Part shown: positions 1-9,907 of the stretch, one piece after another
Layout: every line of letters starts with the position of its first letter
Position numbering within the stretch: position 1 is the stretch's first letter
From: CAMTWZ01 sp041749075
GTDB lineage: Bacteria; Bacteroidota; Rhodothermia; Balneolales; HLUCCA01
Reading direction: 5' to 3'
Assembly: GCA_041749075.1 (NCBI GenBank)
Contig: JBGTBY010000012.1
Coordinates: forward strand, 44,583-108,582
Length of the DNA: 64,000 bases
The notes under the pieces: model-generated
What the model saw: the letters and a program-made list of their open reading frames with translations, nothing else
Databases searched by the model: none
What the model was told of the DNA's origin: nothing
Made by a program: the position numbers and the translations under genes

Positions 1-3000
1 GATGATCGACTGATCCAATTCTTTCACACCGGCGCCATTGAGTTGCAGCGTTCCAAACGTGGTGGAGAAGCTTCCGCCGATCGTTTGTGCTCCGCTCGTC
101 TTAGCCAGAACCACTTTTCCGGTTCCAGGCACATAAGCGTCGGCCGAGGATGTATTCAGCCAGTTCTCAAACAGAGTGATGATGCGGTTATGATCGGCGT
201 TGGTTACCACTCCGTTCTCCAACATCCAATCCCCATAGACCGTCATGTCGATGTTGCTCTGTAACCGGGTGCTTGTCCCGATCAGCCTCACATCGTTGTA
301 GAACGTCTGTGTTGGAAGCGTTCCGTCGATGTTGTCATAGAATTCGGTGACGCCTCCGCCGGGACCATTGATCACTTCGTAATTCCCGCCTGGGAATATG
401 AACTGATTGGATGCGGTGGCTTTGATTCGAATCTTGCCCGTGCCAGTAAACACACCGAAGTTGTGACCATAGCTGTCTTCCAGATCCAAAATGGCTCCCG
501 CGTTGAGTTCGACAGATTCGGCCAATAAGAAATTGATGTCTCCACGGATATCATGATCTGCGGCAATGATCACCGGAACCCCGATTGGATAATCGGATGT
601 GGCAGCACCATCATGACCTGAATTGGACCAAGATGTCGGGTTGCTCCAATCACTTAACGTTACGCCTGCAGTGGCATTCCGGCTGTAGTAGGATGCGACG
701 CCTGCAAACTCATTTTCAAGACCTGCGGTATAGTCTCCATTGATATAATTCACGTCAGTTAACGTGATCACGTTCGACGTCGTATTGATCGCACCCACGA
801 TTCCACCTGTAGGCGTCCAATTGGGGAACAAATATCGGCCCACACGATAACTGCCTTCGGCACCCGTCACGTCCCCTTGAAGATAATTGTAGGTATGGGT
901 GGCTGTAAATGAGGAGAAGCCTGCACGAGTCACATTCCAATAGTAGTTAAGCTGGGTATCGACCGCATCACGAGTGGACGGATGTTTCGCATTAATCGGT
1001 TTCATGGTGATGGTTCCCCCCGAAGACGTCGCTGTCACATTGATTGTGGCAGGTGTATACTTCCCGAATACACCGATCGGGTATGTGAAACTTCCCGTTC
1101 CGGAAAAATTCTTTTGTATTCCACCATCAGACAAAACGCCATTCGACCGAATCATTCGAGTGATGGAGAATGTGCCAGTGACATCCGAATCCACCCCGAG
1201 GGTTAATTTGTGAACACCAAGATCGAATGCGCCTGAGCTCAGTGCCAAACGACGGTTGACCTTGATCGAATCGCCAAGTGACACATTGTTTGGATTGTTG
1301 ATGATCAGGTTGCCGAACGTGCCCTTACCTGTGATGGTTTGAGTGGAACTGCCATCCAGCTCTATCCCAAATGTCGCGGAGTTGGACGCGCTCGAATGTA
1401 TTCCGTTGTTGGTGATTCCGCCACGAACTTCGATCAGATTGCTTCCATCTGCTAATTCCGCCCCAGACCCAATCGACAAATTATTGGCCACTACTGCCGG
1501 CGTGGTGGAGGATAGGGTGAGCGATTTCGCATCCGCGACAACCAAATTGTAAAATGATTGTGTGGTAAAGGTTCCGTTCAGTCCAGATGAGGCTCCGTTG
1601 AAGGTGACCGTTTGAACCCCGCGGCTGAATACTCCAGACGCATTCTTGAGGAACGTGCCGCCCACCGTGATATTCAAGTTGCCAGCCACAAGCGTCGAGT
1701 TGTTCGCGACGGTCAAATTGTTTCCTACTTGTAGCGAATTGATACTGAGTGTCAACGTTGCAGTGTGTGTTGCATCGAATGCGGTCACATCCACATTCCA
1801 CAATGGTACGGTCGCATCAATCGTAAACGCCTGAGCCCCGATAGCCCCGCTTGGAGCGAAGGAAATAGTTCCTCCAGTGACCGTTGAGGTTGCAGGACGA
1901 ATATATGCGTCTGAATATGAGATCGATTCGCCACGAAGGATCGTGATTGTACCGCTGGACATGTCAAATACACTTCCGGTATTAGCAATTTCAAATTTCG
2001 CATTCGATGTGATTTGATTCTGTCCACGAATCACCACTCCGCCGCCGGTCTGTTTCCAAACCAGCGATCCGACCGAACTCGCCACCAAGCGTCGGATCTG
2101 ACCGTTCACATTCAACGTGCCGCCAGCGATTTGAATTTCAGGGAAACCTGCGGAAGCGTATTCGATGTCGTGATTGAATGCGCCTGTGTTGCCGATGTTT
2201 AAGGTACCATCCAGAACCTGAAGCTTTCCACCCAACAACACATCCGCAACATCGCTGTCCACATCCGAGATGGTCAACTCCGCAGACGGATGGTTCACGG
2301 AAATACCCGTGCTTGCCAAAATCGTCAAAGACGCTGCGGTGTTCGTCAATACGATGCTTGATGCCCGGCTAAGCCGAAACATGCCGTTCGTGAGCGTCAA
2401 CCAGTTGTTGTTGGATTGAAATGTCGCTGTTCCTGCCACATTGAAGTCAAGCACAGATGCATAACTGGTGCCCTTGTTGATGATCAATTCATAAATGGTG
2501 GTCGACGCGCCACCATTGTTACCGGTGAACGAAGTATTTGCAGCACCAGTAAACGTCAAACGCGTGTGTCGGGCGGTAGTGAGAAACAGGTTGTACGTTC
2601 CGTTGTTCGTCACACTACCTGTCACATTCAGGTTGTGAGTCACATTGGTGGTACTGTTTGCCGCTCCAAAGGTGGCCCCTGAAGAGATCACCACATCACG
2701 GTTCACAGTCAATGTCCGCGAATTTGCGGTGTCGAACTGATAATAGAGTCCTGAACTTTGAATCAGGACATCCCGATCCAACTGCAGATTTCCATCGGTT
2801 CCGTTGGATAAGTACACGAAGGTCCCTGACAAACCTTTGATCGTCAGATCCTCAAAGATTCGAAGATTTAAGTTCGGCATCGTGATGGTACCACCCGCAC
2901 CCGCCTCCACATTCACAATCAGATTCCGATAGCTAAGCAACGATTGGGATGTCGGTGCGATGGAGGTGGTCGGTATCGTGAAGTTGGTCGAGATTCGGTA

Positions 3001-6000
3001 ATACTCTACAGTACCACCTGTCTGACCAATGAATTCAGTGAAATCGCCTGCAGGGAACTCCGCTGTTCCGGCTGATGAGGATAGTCTGAGGCGACCACTT
3101 CCGGCGATCTGCTCTCCCACAAGAGATCCGAAGTTATGACCTGTCGTAACGCCCAAATCCAACGTGGCACCGGTTTCAATCGTAAGGGAACCGGATGCCG
3201 CACCATTCGCTGTCACATTCACCGTATTACCGTTTCCGATTCGCACCACTGAGTTCACACTCGGTGGTGAGGAGGGAGCGTTCTGAGTTCCGGTGTGACC
3301 ATCCAAAGACCACGTGTTCACATTGTTCCACGCCCCACCCTCGGTGTAACTGTAGTAAATGGCGACTGTGCCGAACGGATCCACCGGAGAATTATCTCCT
3401 GATGTGAATTCACCATCGATTTTGCCCTCAAACGTCGGTCCACTATACGTAATGATGTTGGTGCCATCATCCACATCAGCGGAACTGTTGGTCGCCCATT
3501 GAGCCAAAGTCGCATCATAACGTGCGGGCACGTACCCATCCTCGGTAATGCCGGTGCCCGTCACCACACTCGATTGCACGTACCTATAAAGTTGTGTCAC
3601 TTTTGCCGCACCAAGTGTGAACCCGCTGCTCGTCGTACGCCAATAGTAGGCTAGCGAGCGCCCGAATTCCGTCACATTCGGATGCTCATTCCCAACTGGG
3701 CGAACGGTGACGCTTCCATAAACGGATGGGGCCACATCGAAACTGATCGTCGCTGGGGTGTACAGATTTCCTGCTCCCGATCCGATCGGATAGGTAAAGC
3801 TGAGGCCATTGAAGATTTTGGTCACACCACCAGCCGATTGCAAGCCAGATGTTTTGATCATCCGGATGGGGGATGTAGGACCGCTTGCCCCACTCGTTGT
3901 TCCATTTGGACCGAAGGTCAGCGAATTCGCTCCGATGTCATAAATCCGATCGTTCGCACCGTTGGCGACAAAGGTCAACGCTCCGTTGATACGCATCGCG
4001 GCAGTCTGGGTGAGGGTCACCAACGAAGCCGGACCCGCGATATCCATATTTCCGATCACACCCGTTCCCGTTCCACTCAGTGTACGAGCCGTGGCAGTAG
4101 TCAATGATAATTTTCCCGTTCCCCGATGCGTACCCGAAACAGACATGTTACCTCGGATTTCCACCGTCTTGCCTTCATCCGCTAACACACCGCTGGTCAG
4201 ATCGAACTGATTGAGAACGAGCAAGCTACCAGCCGAACCCGCAAGCTTCAATGTGTCAGCTGATTTATTGATCGTCAAATTCTGTAGGCCACTCGTGATA
4301 GTGCCATTGAGAGTGAACAGTTGGGCACCAGTACCATTAAAGGTGGTGGTGTTGGTACTCGGCGTGTACGTGGCACCAGCGGCGATATTGAAATGGCGTC
4401 CTACTATTACATTTTTGATATCGGCACCTGATGTGAGTACTGCTTGATTTTGCAATGTCAGATCGTTCAGTACTCGGATATCTTGAGCAGGAATATCAAA
4501 TGGAATGGTCGGATAAGCCGGTAGTGTGCTCAAATACGTCCGTGGCTGCGCGGAAAACGCGGAACTGGACGATGTGATGTTCAAATTCCAAAATGGTGCC
4601 GTCGATGCGATATAGGCATTCTGATCGGTTGGAACAGTCAAATTCACCGTTCCACCACTCACGTTGATGTTGTCGTTGAGTGCATTCAATATCCAACTGA
4701 AATACGTTCCAGAGCCCGTTCCCTGATTCGGATGCGGAGCAATGGACGCATTGACATTCAATGTTCCACCCGACATCGTGAATGAATTGTCCGGATACGG
4801 CATTGTGAATGGCGCATACACCGTAATACCACCGAGATTGGTCAAAATCTGTTGCCCTGTGATGGTGAATGTGCCACCTGTCATGATGAACGCACCACGG
4901 TGTACTTCCGCTTCAAATGAGGTGCGGAACATCTTCGTCGTTGTGGTCCCCCCTTCGATGCGTATGGTGGCTTTCGAGCGTGTCACGATACCCTGGTTTG
5001 AGTTGTCATTGAACACCGAATTCAATGAAATTCGTAGCTCTCCATATGGCACTATGGCAGCCGGTTCGTTCAATGTCGGGGCATTTGTTGTCGTCACATT
5101 CGCCCCATCCAACCATAACATCACATCTTCATCAATCCGATAGGCGTTGTTATCACCTGAAACAAGAGATGGGATCACGATGTTGGATCCCAATCGCACC
5201 GTACCTGTCAGTAGTGTGAGGGCCCGATCGTCGATGATATCCGGAGCATCTCCGGTGATAGCCGCATTATTGGGTCCCATCAAACGGAATCGGGATGTGT
5301 TGTCCGCCGAAATCGATAGGATGAACGTTCGATCGATTCCTTTGTTGAGAATGAGTTTGTAAATATCCGTGGTTCCCGTAAGGGCCATGTCACTGTTCGA
5401 GTTCCCTGTCATCGTCAAGATCACAGCACCTGTGGTTGTCGCAGTCGTGTAATTCGGGGAGGCTTGATTGGTGAAACGTACGGTTCCGTTGTTCGTGAAA
5501 TTGCCAACAATGGATACCGAATGAGCCTGCTGGTTTCCATTGAAGACGGTCCAGGAAGTGCCCGCACCAACCGTCACTCCATTTCCAATGGATAGGCTGC
5601 GTGCCGTGGTACTGTTGCCATGTTGCAGCGTCAAGGTTCCAGTGCTGGTTCGATCCAATGTCAAACTGCCATTGATCACCAAATTCGACGCCTGTGTATA
5701 GGTGATGTTCGATGCGGTTGTATTCCGCAGAACCACGTTGTTAAAGGTGCCGGCTGCGGGAATGGTACCACCGCTGTTAAAAAACTCGATGGTTCCACCT
5801 GTCGACGACACAAAACTGGTAAAATCTCCCGATGGCAGCGTAATCGATGACAACTTTAACCGCCCTTGACCCAATGCCGTGCCAAAATTATGGCCGGTCG
5901 TACTCATAATGTCCAAAAACCCGCCGTTCTGTATCGTCAACGTGTTGATTGTGATGGAACCGGCTGATTTCGTCACAGTGCGTCCGTTCAATACGGTAAC

Positions 6001-7461
6001 CCGATCGTTCGGACCTGGAATAGCAGAGCCGGTCAAGGTGGTACCGGATGGATCCTGAGTCCAAGTATTCAGCACATCCCAAGATCCGGACTGGTAGGTG
6101 TATAAGTAGATGATCGGAAAAAACTGAATATTGCCAGTGGATCCGATATTGATCGCATCCACCGTGACACTCACATTTATGGTCTCGTTCGTCTCATTCG
6201 ATATCCGAAAGGTGTATTCACCGTTTCCGGCATCAACGAAGTTGAAAATCACCGCATCGCTTTGCCCACTGAATGAAAAATCGCCTGCAAGTCGACCGTT
6301 TATTGGATTTGAAGTGGCATCCCGAAGAAGGATGGTCATGGTCACGAAATCAATCCCATCAGAAGAAGCCGCATTGAGATCCGTGCTGACATCCGATTGG
6401 ACCGCACTCACCGGCCCTACTTCAAACAAGATGTTTCCGGATGTAGTTGAAATCGTGACTCCAGCAACCTGCACACTGATGTTCACGGTTTCTGCTACCG
6501 TGTTTGTCACGTTGAATGTGTATACCCCCGCACCCGTGTGGGTGAATCCTGTAATGGATGCCGAGCCTTGGCCCGTGAAGGCGAAGCGAGCTTGAGGCAT
6601 ATCCGTGATCGGATTATTGTTCGTGTCGCGAACGGTGACAGTCATCACAGACGTGCTGGCCCCATCCGCATCTCGTGTCAAAGGTGTGGCTGAGACGGTT
6701 GAATTGGTATTGCTAACAACCACATACGTGAGAACGATTCGACCATCGCCACCGGTGCCACCACCACTTGCGGGGTTTCTTCGTCCATGCCCACCACCCC
6801 CAGCTCCAGGTGCTCCACCGGCCCCACCAACGGCTCCACTGTTTCCGCCCGCTCCACCCGTAGCTTGACCTGTTCCACCGGCTCCACCGGTCGATCCAGA
6901 ACCGTTACTACCAGGGTTTCCATTCGCACTAAACGTTGGGCTACCACCGCCACCGCCGCCAGAAGATGGATTCCCACCACCCGATGCCGCTCCACCGGCA
7001 CCACCCGTTCTGGATATGGATGATATGGCCGTACCCGTATTGAAAAATCCTGCGCCAGCGGCCGATGACGCATTACCAACCCCGCTCGATCCCCCGTTCG
7101 CCCCAAAATTAAATCCATTCCCGACAAACGAGGATGCGTTACCTGCCACTTGCATGGCTCCACCTGTCCCCATGGTTAGGGTATACGTCTGTCCGGGTAT
7201 CACGTAGATTTCGGATCGATGGTAGCCACCAGCCCCACCACCGCCTGACGACGTATTGTTGCCGGTACCTATATTTCCGCCACCACCACCACCCCAAACC
7301 TGGACCTCCATTCGATACACCCCTGCCGGAACCACAAACGACGTGGCATCACCGGGATTTCGTGTGACAACCGTTTGGGCTGTCAAATCCGAAATCAGAA
7401 CGACGAATAGGAGAAGACCCTTGAATAGGTATCGCAAGGTCGGATTGGTTAAAAAGGTCAT
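1..7461 (-). CDS. Giant secreted repeat protein, adhesin-like (C-terminus beyond window)
   Basis: The frame stays open from an ATG at 7461 to the left edge, giving at least 2487 residues. Residues 1-28 form a signal peptide ending LTAQ. Residues about 40-245 are very glycine-rich (runs such as VWGGGGGG). Residues about 250-445 hold two invasin/Ig-like beta domains. The rest is beta-rich, Thr/Asn/Gly-rich sequence built from three modules of about 900 residues. Such proteins in Bacteroidota are surface-exposed, usually T9SS-exported adhesins or surface-layer components. No sorting tail can be seen because the gene runs off the window. The start is supported by the signal peptide. It is divergent from kefF. 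The exact function is unknown. Small ORFs on the opposite strand are shadows. Confidence 0.85.
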   Translation of the reverse strand, partial: MTFLTNPTLRYLFKGLLLFVVLISDLTAQTVVTRNPGDATSFVVPAGVYRMEVQVWGGGGGGNIGTGNNTSSGGGGAGGYHRSEIYVIPGQTYTLTMGTGGAMQVAGNASSFVGNGFNFGANGGSSGVGNASSAAGAGFFNTGTAISSISRTGGAGGAASGGGNPSSGGGGGGSPTFSANGNPGSNGSGSTGGAGGTGQATGGAGGNSGAVGGAGGAPGAGGGGHGRRNPASGGGTGGDGRIVLTYVVVSNTNSTVSATPLTRDADGASTSVMTVTVRDTNNNPITDMPQARFAFTGQGSASITGFTHTGAGVYTFNVTNTVAETVNISVQVAGVTISTTSGNILFEVGPVSAVQSDVSTDLNAASSDGIDFVTMTILLRDATSNPINGRLAGDFSFSGQSDAVIFNFVDAGNGEYTFRISNETNETINVSVTVDAINIGSTGNIQFFPIIYLYTYQSGSWDVLNTWTQDPSGTTLTGSAIPGPNDRVTVLNGRTVTKSAGSITINTLTIQNGGFLDIMSTTGHNFGTALGQGRLKLSSITLPSGDFTSFVSSTGGTIEFFNSGGTIPAAGTFNNVVLRNTTASNITYTQASNLVINGSLTLDRTSTGTLTLQHGNSTTARSLSIGNGVTVGAGTSWTVFNGNQQAHSVSIVGNFTNNGTVRFTNQASPNYTTATTTGAVILTMTGNSNSDMALTGTTDIYKLILNKGIDRTFILSISADNTSRFRLMGPNNAAITGDAPDIIDDRALTLLTGTVRLGSNIVIPSLVSGDNNAYRIDEDVMLWLDGANVTTTNAPTLNEPAAIVPYGELRISLNSVFNDNSNQGIVTRSKATIRIEGGTTTTKMFRTSFEAEVHRGAFIMTGGTFTITGQQILTNLGGITVYAPFTMPYPDNSFTMSGGTLNVNASIAPHPNQGTGSGTYFSWILNALNDNINVSGGTVNLTVPTDQNAYIASTAPFWNLNITSSSSAFSAQPRTYLSTLPAYPTIPFDIPAQDIRVLNDLTLQNQAVLTSGADIKNVIVGRHFNIAAGATYTPSTNTTTFNGTGAQLFTLNGTITSGLQNLTINKSADTLKLAGSAGSLLVLNQFDLTSGVLADEGKTVEIRGNMSVSGTHRGTGKLSLTTATARTLSGTGTGVIGNMDIAGPASLVTLTQTAAMRINGALTFVANGANDRIYDIGANSLTFGPNGTTSGASGPTSPIRMIKTSGLQSAGGVTKIFNGLSFTYPIGSGAGNLYTPATISFDVAPSVYGSVTVRPVGNEHPNVTEFGRSLAYYWRTTSSGFTLGAAKVTQLYRYVQSSVVTGTGITEDGYVPARYDATLAQWATNSSADVDDGTNIITYSGPTFEGKIDGEFTSGDNSPVDPFGTVAIYYSYTEGGAWNNVNTWSLDGHTGTQNAPSSPPSVNSVVRIGNGNTVNVTANGAASGSLTIETGATLDLGVTTGHNFGSLVGEQIAGSGRLRLSSSAGTAEFPAGDFTEFIGQTGGTVEYYRISTNFTIPTTSIAPTSQSLLSYRNLIVNVEAGAGGTITMPNLNLRIFEDLTIKGLSGTFVYLSNGTDGNLQLDRDVLIQSSGLYYQFDTANSRTLTVNRDVVISSGATFGAANSTTNVTHNLNVTGSVTNNGTYNLFLTTARHTRLTFTGAANTSFTGNNGGASTTIYELIINKGTSYASVLDFNVAGTATFQSNNNWLTLTNGMFRLSRASSIVLTNTAASLTILASTGISVNHPSAELTISDVDSDVADVLLGGKLQVLDGTLNIGNTGAFNHDIEYASAGFPEIQIAGGTLNVNGQIRRLVASSVGSLVWKQTGGGVVIRGQNQITSNAKFEIANTGSVFDMSSGTITILRGESISYSDAYIRPATSTVTGGTISFAPSGAIGAQAFTIDATVPLWNVDVTAFDATHTATLTLSINSLQVGNNLTVANNSTLVAGNLNITVGGTFLKNASGVFSRGVQTVTFNGASSGLNGTFTTQSFYNLVVADAKSLTLSSTTPAVVANNLSIGSGAELADGSNLIEVRGGITNNGIHSSASNSATFGIELDGSSTQTITGKGTFGNLIINNPNNVSLGDSIKVNRRLALSSGAFDLGVHKLTLGVDSDVTGTFSITRMIRSNGVLSDGGIQKNFSGTGSFTYPIGVFGKYTPATINVTATSSGGTITMKPINAKHPSTRDAVDTQLNYYWNVTRAGFSSFTATHTYNYLQGDVTGAEGSYRVGRYLFPNWTPTGGIVGAINTTSNVITLTDVNYINGDYTAGLENEFAGVASYYSRNATAGVTLSDWSNPTSWSNSGHDGAATSDYPIGVPVIIAADHDIRGDINFLLAESVELNAGAILDLEDSYGHNFGVFTGTGKIRIKATASNQFIFPGGNYEVINGPGGGVTEFYDNIDGTLPTQTFYNDVRLIGTSTRLQSNIDMTVYGDWMLENGVVTNADHNRIITLFENWLNTSSADAYVPGTGKVVLAKTSGAQTIGGSFSTTFGTLQLNGAGVKELDQSII
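340..6110 (-). repeat. Three ~900-residue internal modules of the giant protein
   Basis: Each module carries a segment of the form GHNFG, then a short run like LRLSS, then FP-GDFT-F and GGTVEYY. The GHNFG codons lie at 5881-5895, 3127-3141 and 454-468, so the modules are spaced 2754 and 2673 nt (918 and 891 codons). The second and third are each preceded by a YYW-containing stretch and a SW-NVNTW-like segment. The protein copies are clearly related but diverged, so this is an old duplication and not a recent DNA repeat. Confidence 0.7.
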
Positions 7462-7527
7462 TATTGGATGCAAAATACCTCTTTCCTCTCCCCTTTACCC
7501 TTAAGCTTCTTTAATGTATCCTTGGTC

Positions 7528-8061
7528 ATGGCAAAGGTTTTAATCTTATTCGCACATCCGGTTTTGGAAAAATCTCGGGTTCAGAAATCACTCATTCGTA
7601 AAGCTCTAGAATTGCCGAATGTTTCAGTTCGCGATTTATATGAGCTCTATCCGGATTTCAACATCGACATCCCAACCGAAAAGAGGGTTCTCGCTGATCA
7701 TGATGTGATTATCTGGCAACATCCATTCTATTGGTATAGCGCGCCGGCCGTCATCAAGCAGTGGATCGATCTGGTGTTGGAATATGGATGGGCGTACGGT
7801 CCGGGTGGGAAAGCTTTGGAAGGAAAGCGGGCCACGAATGCGATCACCACCGGTGGACCCGAAGCCGTTTACCAAGTCGGCGGACGCAACCGCTTCACCA
7901 TCCGGCAGTTTCTGGCTCCGTTCGATCAGACCGTGACGCTTTGCAACATGACCTACATCGAGCCCTTTTCCATCCACGGAACACATAAACTATCGGCAGA
8001 AGCGTTGGTGGATGAAGCCGACCGCTACGCTCGATGGCTGATGGAGCTGACCCATGAGTAG
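7528..8061 (+). CDS. kefF: KefF-like NAD(P)H quinone oxidoreductase (K+ efflux ancillary protein)
   Basis: A 177-residue flavodoxin-fold protein of the NQO/KefF/MdaB family. It has the N-terminal LILFAHP motif, a central WQHPFYWYSAPAVIKQW segment that lines the flavin site, and TTGGPEAVY near residue 110, all characteristic of KefF/KefG. The ATG at 7528 fits these family N-termini; an upstream extension in the same frame lacks family features. It overlaps the following kefC-like gene by 8 nt, so the two are translationally coupled. This is the standard arrangement in which the FMN enzyme binds and activates the efflux channel. In known systems it senses electrophile or redox stress. Confidence 0.88.
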   Translation: MAKVLILFAHPVLEKSRVQKSLIRKALELPNVSVRDLYELYPDFNIDIPTEKRVLADHDVIIWQHPFYWYSAPAVIKQWIDLVLEYGWAYGPGGKALEGKRATNAITTGGPEAVYQVGGRNRFTIRQFLAPFDQTVTLCNMTYIEPFSIHGTHKLSAEALVDEADRYARWLMELTHE

Positions 8062-9907
8062 CGATATCCTCTTCCAAGCCATCGTCTATCTCACAGCGGC
8101 GATCATCTTCGTGCCGATTGCCCAGCGCTTCGGACTTGGCTCCATCCTCGGCTACCTCCTCGCCGGCGTCGCCATCGGCCCATACGTGTTGGGTATCGTG
8201 GGCGACGAAGGACGAGACATCATGCAGGCCGCGCAGTTCGGGGTCGTCATGATGTTGTTCCTCGTTGGTTTGGAACTTAATCCCTCCACCTTCTGGCGCA
8301 TGCGGCAATCGGTACTTGGTATGGGATCCATCCAAGTCGCCGGCACCACCCTTCTTTTAACCGGCGCCGGAATGGCCGTTGGTTTGGATTGGCGCGCATC
8401 GCTTGCCATCGGCCTCACTCTATCCATGTCGTCTACCGCTATCATCCTGCAATCGTTCAATGAACGAGGTTTGATGGGAAGTACGGCGGCGAAATCCGGC
8501 TTCTCCGTATCGCTATTTCAAGACATCGCGTTTATACCCATCCTCGCCCTCCTCCCCCTGCTCGGCACCGCGGCCTTGGCCAACTCAGAGTCCGGCGACG
8601 GATGGACCGGCTCCGCGATGATCATAGGTTCCGTGCTCGGCGTGGTCCTGTGCGGGAAGTTCCTCGTCGGTCCCGTGCTTCGCTACGTCGCCAGAACCCG
8701 CATCCGCGAACTGTTCATCGGAACGGCCTTACTGCTGATCATCGCCATCGCCTGGGTGATGGAACAGGCCGGGCTGAGTCCAGCTCTGGGCACCTTCATG
8801 GCCGGTGTGGTTCTGGCCAACTCCGAGTTCAAGCACGAGCTGGAAAGCGACATCGATCCGTTCAAAGGATTATTGCTCGGCTTGTTCTTCATGGCCGTCG
8901 GCGCGTCGATCGATTTCGGCATCATCACATCCGATCCGCTGCGGATTCTTGGTATCACGGCAGCCGTCATCTCCATCAAAGCGATCGTGCTAGTTGCCAT
9001 CGCACGGATCTGGGGTTTTGCTGTAGATCAAAGTTGGATGTTCGTCCTATCTGTGGCGCAAGTCGGTGAATTCGGATTCGTGTTGTTCGCGTATCTGAGT
9101 CAGATCGGCTTGCTTCCCACATCCCTCATCGATTTGATGATGGCCGTCACAACACTGTCTATGGTGGCAGCACCATTGTTTTTGCTGGCCTACTTCAACC
9201 TCATCCATCCACGATATCAAAGCGCACCTAAACAGGAAAAAGATGCGGATGACATCGATGAACGGCATTCGGTCATCATCGCCGGATTCGGACATTTTGG
9301 CTCCACAATCGGCCGTTTTCTGCGCGCAAACCATGTGAATGCCACCATCCTTGATAATGATGCGGATCGGGTGGACATGCTTCGTAAACTCGGGTTCAAC
9401 GTCTTTTATGGCGACGCAACCCGTCACGATCTGTTGGAAGCCGCAGGAGCCGCATCCGCCAACATCATGATCGTCGCTTTCGACGATACCGAGCTCAACC
9501 ACCGCTTGGTGAAGACCGTGAAAAAGTATTACCCGAATCTCGAGTTGTATGTGCGCACGAAAAACCGATTCACGGCCTATGAGTTGATGGATGAGGGATT
9601 GAATCACATTTACCGCGAAACTCTGCAAACATCGGTCAAGCTCGGGTCGGATGTGTTGACGGCACTGGGTCAGCGAGCGTACACGGTTTCTCGATCGGCT
9701 CAGAATTTCATCAAATATGACGAATCGGCGATGATTGATCTCGCAAAAGAACGCGGAGATCAGAAAACCTACCTCGCATCGGCCAAGCGCCAAATTGAAA
9801 TCCAAGAACAATTATTAAGCGATGATCGCAATTTCCTGATGAGTTCTGATGATCATGCTTGGGATTCGGAACCGATGGTCCGAAACGCGAGTAAGACACC
9901 TCCATGA
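8054..9907 (+). CDS. kefC: Glutathione-regulated K+ efflux antiporter, KefB/KefC family (CPA2)
   Basis: 617 residues. Residues 1-380 are a Na+/H+-exchanger-type membrane domain with about a dozen transmembrane segments (LGYLLAGVAIGP, LFLVGLELNP, LGTFMAGVVLANS). Residues about 400-530 are a TrkA-N/RCK nucleotide-binding domain with the Rossmann start VIIAGFGHFGSTIGRFL and the acidic strand end ILDND. This is the usual length and order for KefB/KefC. It moves K+ out in exchange for H+, and the RCK domain gates it through glutathione adducts and nucleotides. It overlaps kefF upstream by 8 nt and the next gene by 4 nt (ATGA), so all three are probably one operon. Confidence 0.9.
   Translation: MSSDILFQAIVYLTAAIIFVPIAQRFGLGSILGYLLAGVAIGPYVLGIVGDEGRDIMQAAQFGVVMMLFLVGLELNPSTFWRMRQSVLGMGSIQVAGTTLLLTGAGMAVGLDWRASLAIGLTLSMSSTAIILQSFNERGLMGSTAAKSGFSVSLFQDIAFIPILALLPLLGTAALANSESGDGWTGSAMIIGSVLGVVLCGKFLVGPVLRYVARTRIRELFIGTALLLIIAIAWVMEQAGLSPALGTFMAGVVLANSEFKHELESDIDPFKGLLLGLFFMAVGASIDFGIITSDPLRILGITAAVISIKAIVLVAIARIWGFAVDQSWMFVLSVAQVGEFGFVLFAYLSQIGLLPTSLIDLMMAVTTLSMVAAPLFLLAYFNLIHPRYQSAPKQEKDADDIDERHSVIIAGFGHFGSTIGRFLRANHVNATILDNDADRVDMLRKLGFNVFYGDATRHDLLEAAGAASANIMIVAFDDTELNHRLVKTVKKYYPNLELYVRTKNRFTAYELMDEGLNHIYRETLQTSVKLGSDVLTALGQRAYTVSRSAQNFIKYDESAMIDLAKERGDQKTYLASAKRQIEIQEQLLSDDRNFLMSSDDHAWDSEPMVRNASKTPP

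Noticed and set aside
6605..7023. Proline- and serine/threonine-rich plus-strand ORFs resembling collagen-like proteins
   Set aside because: They are the complement of the glycine-rich block of the giant minus-strand protein, which has a signal peptide and a continuous frame.
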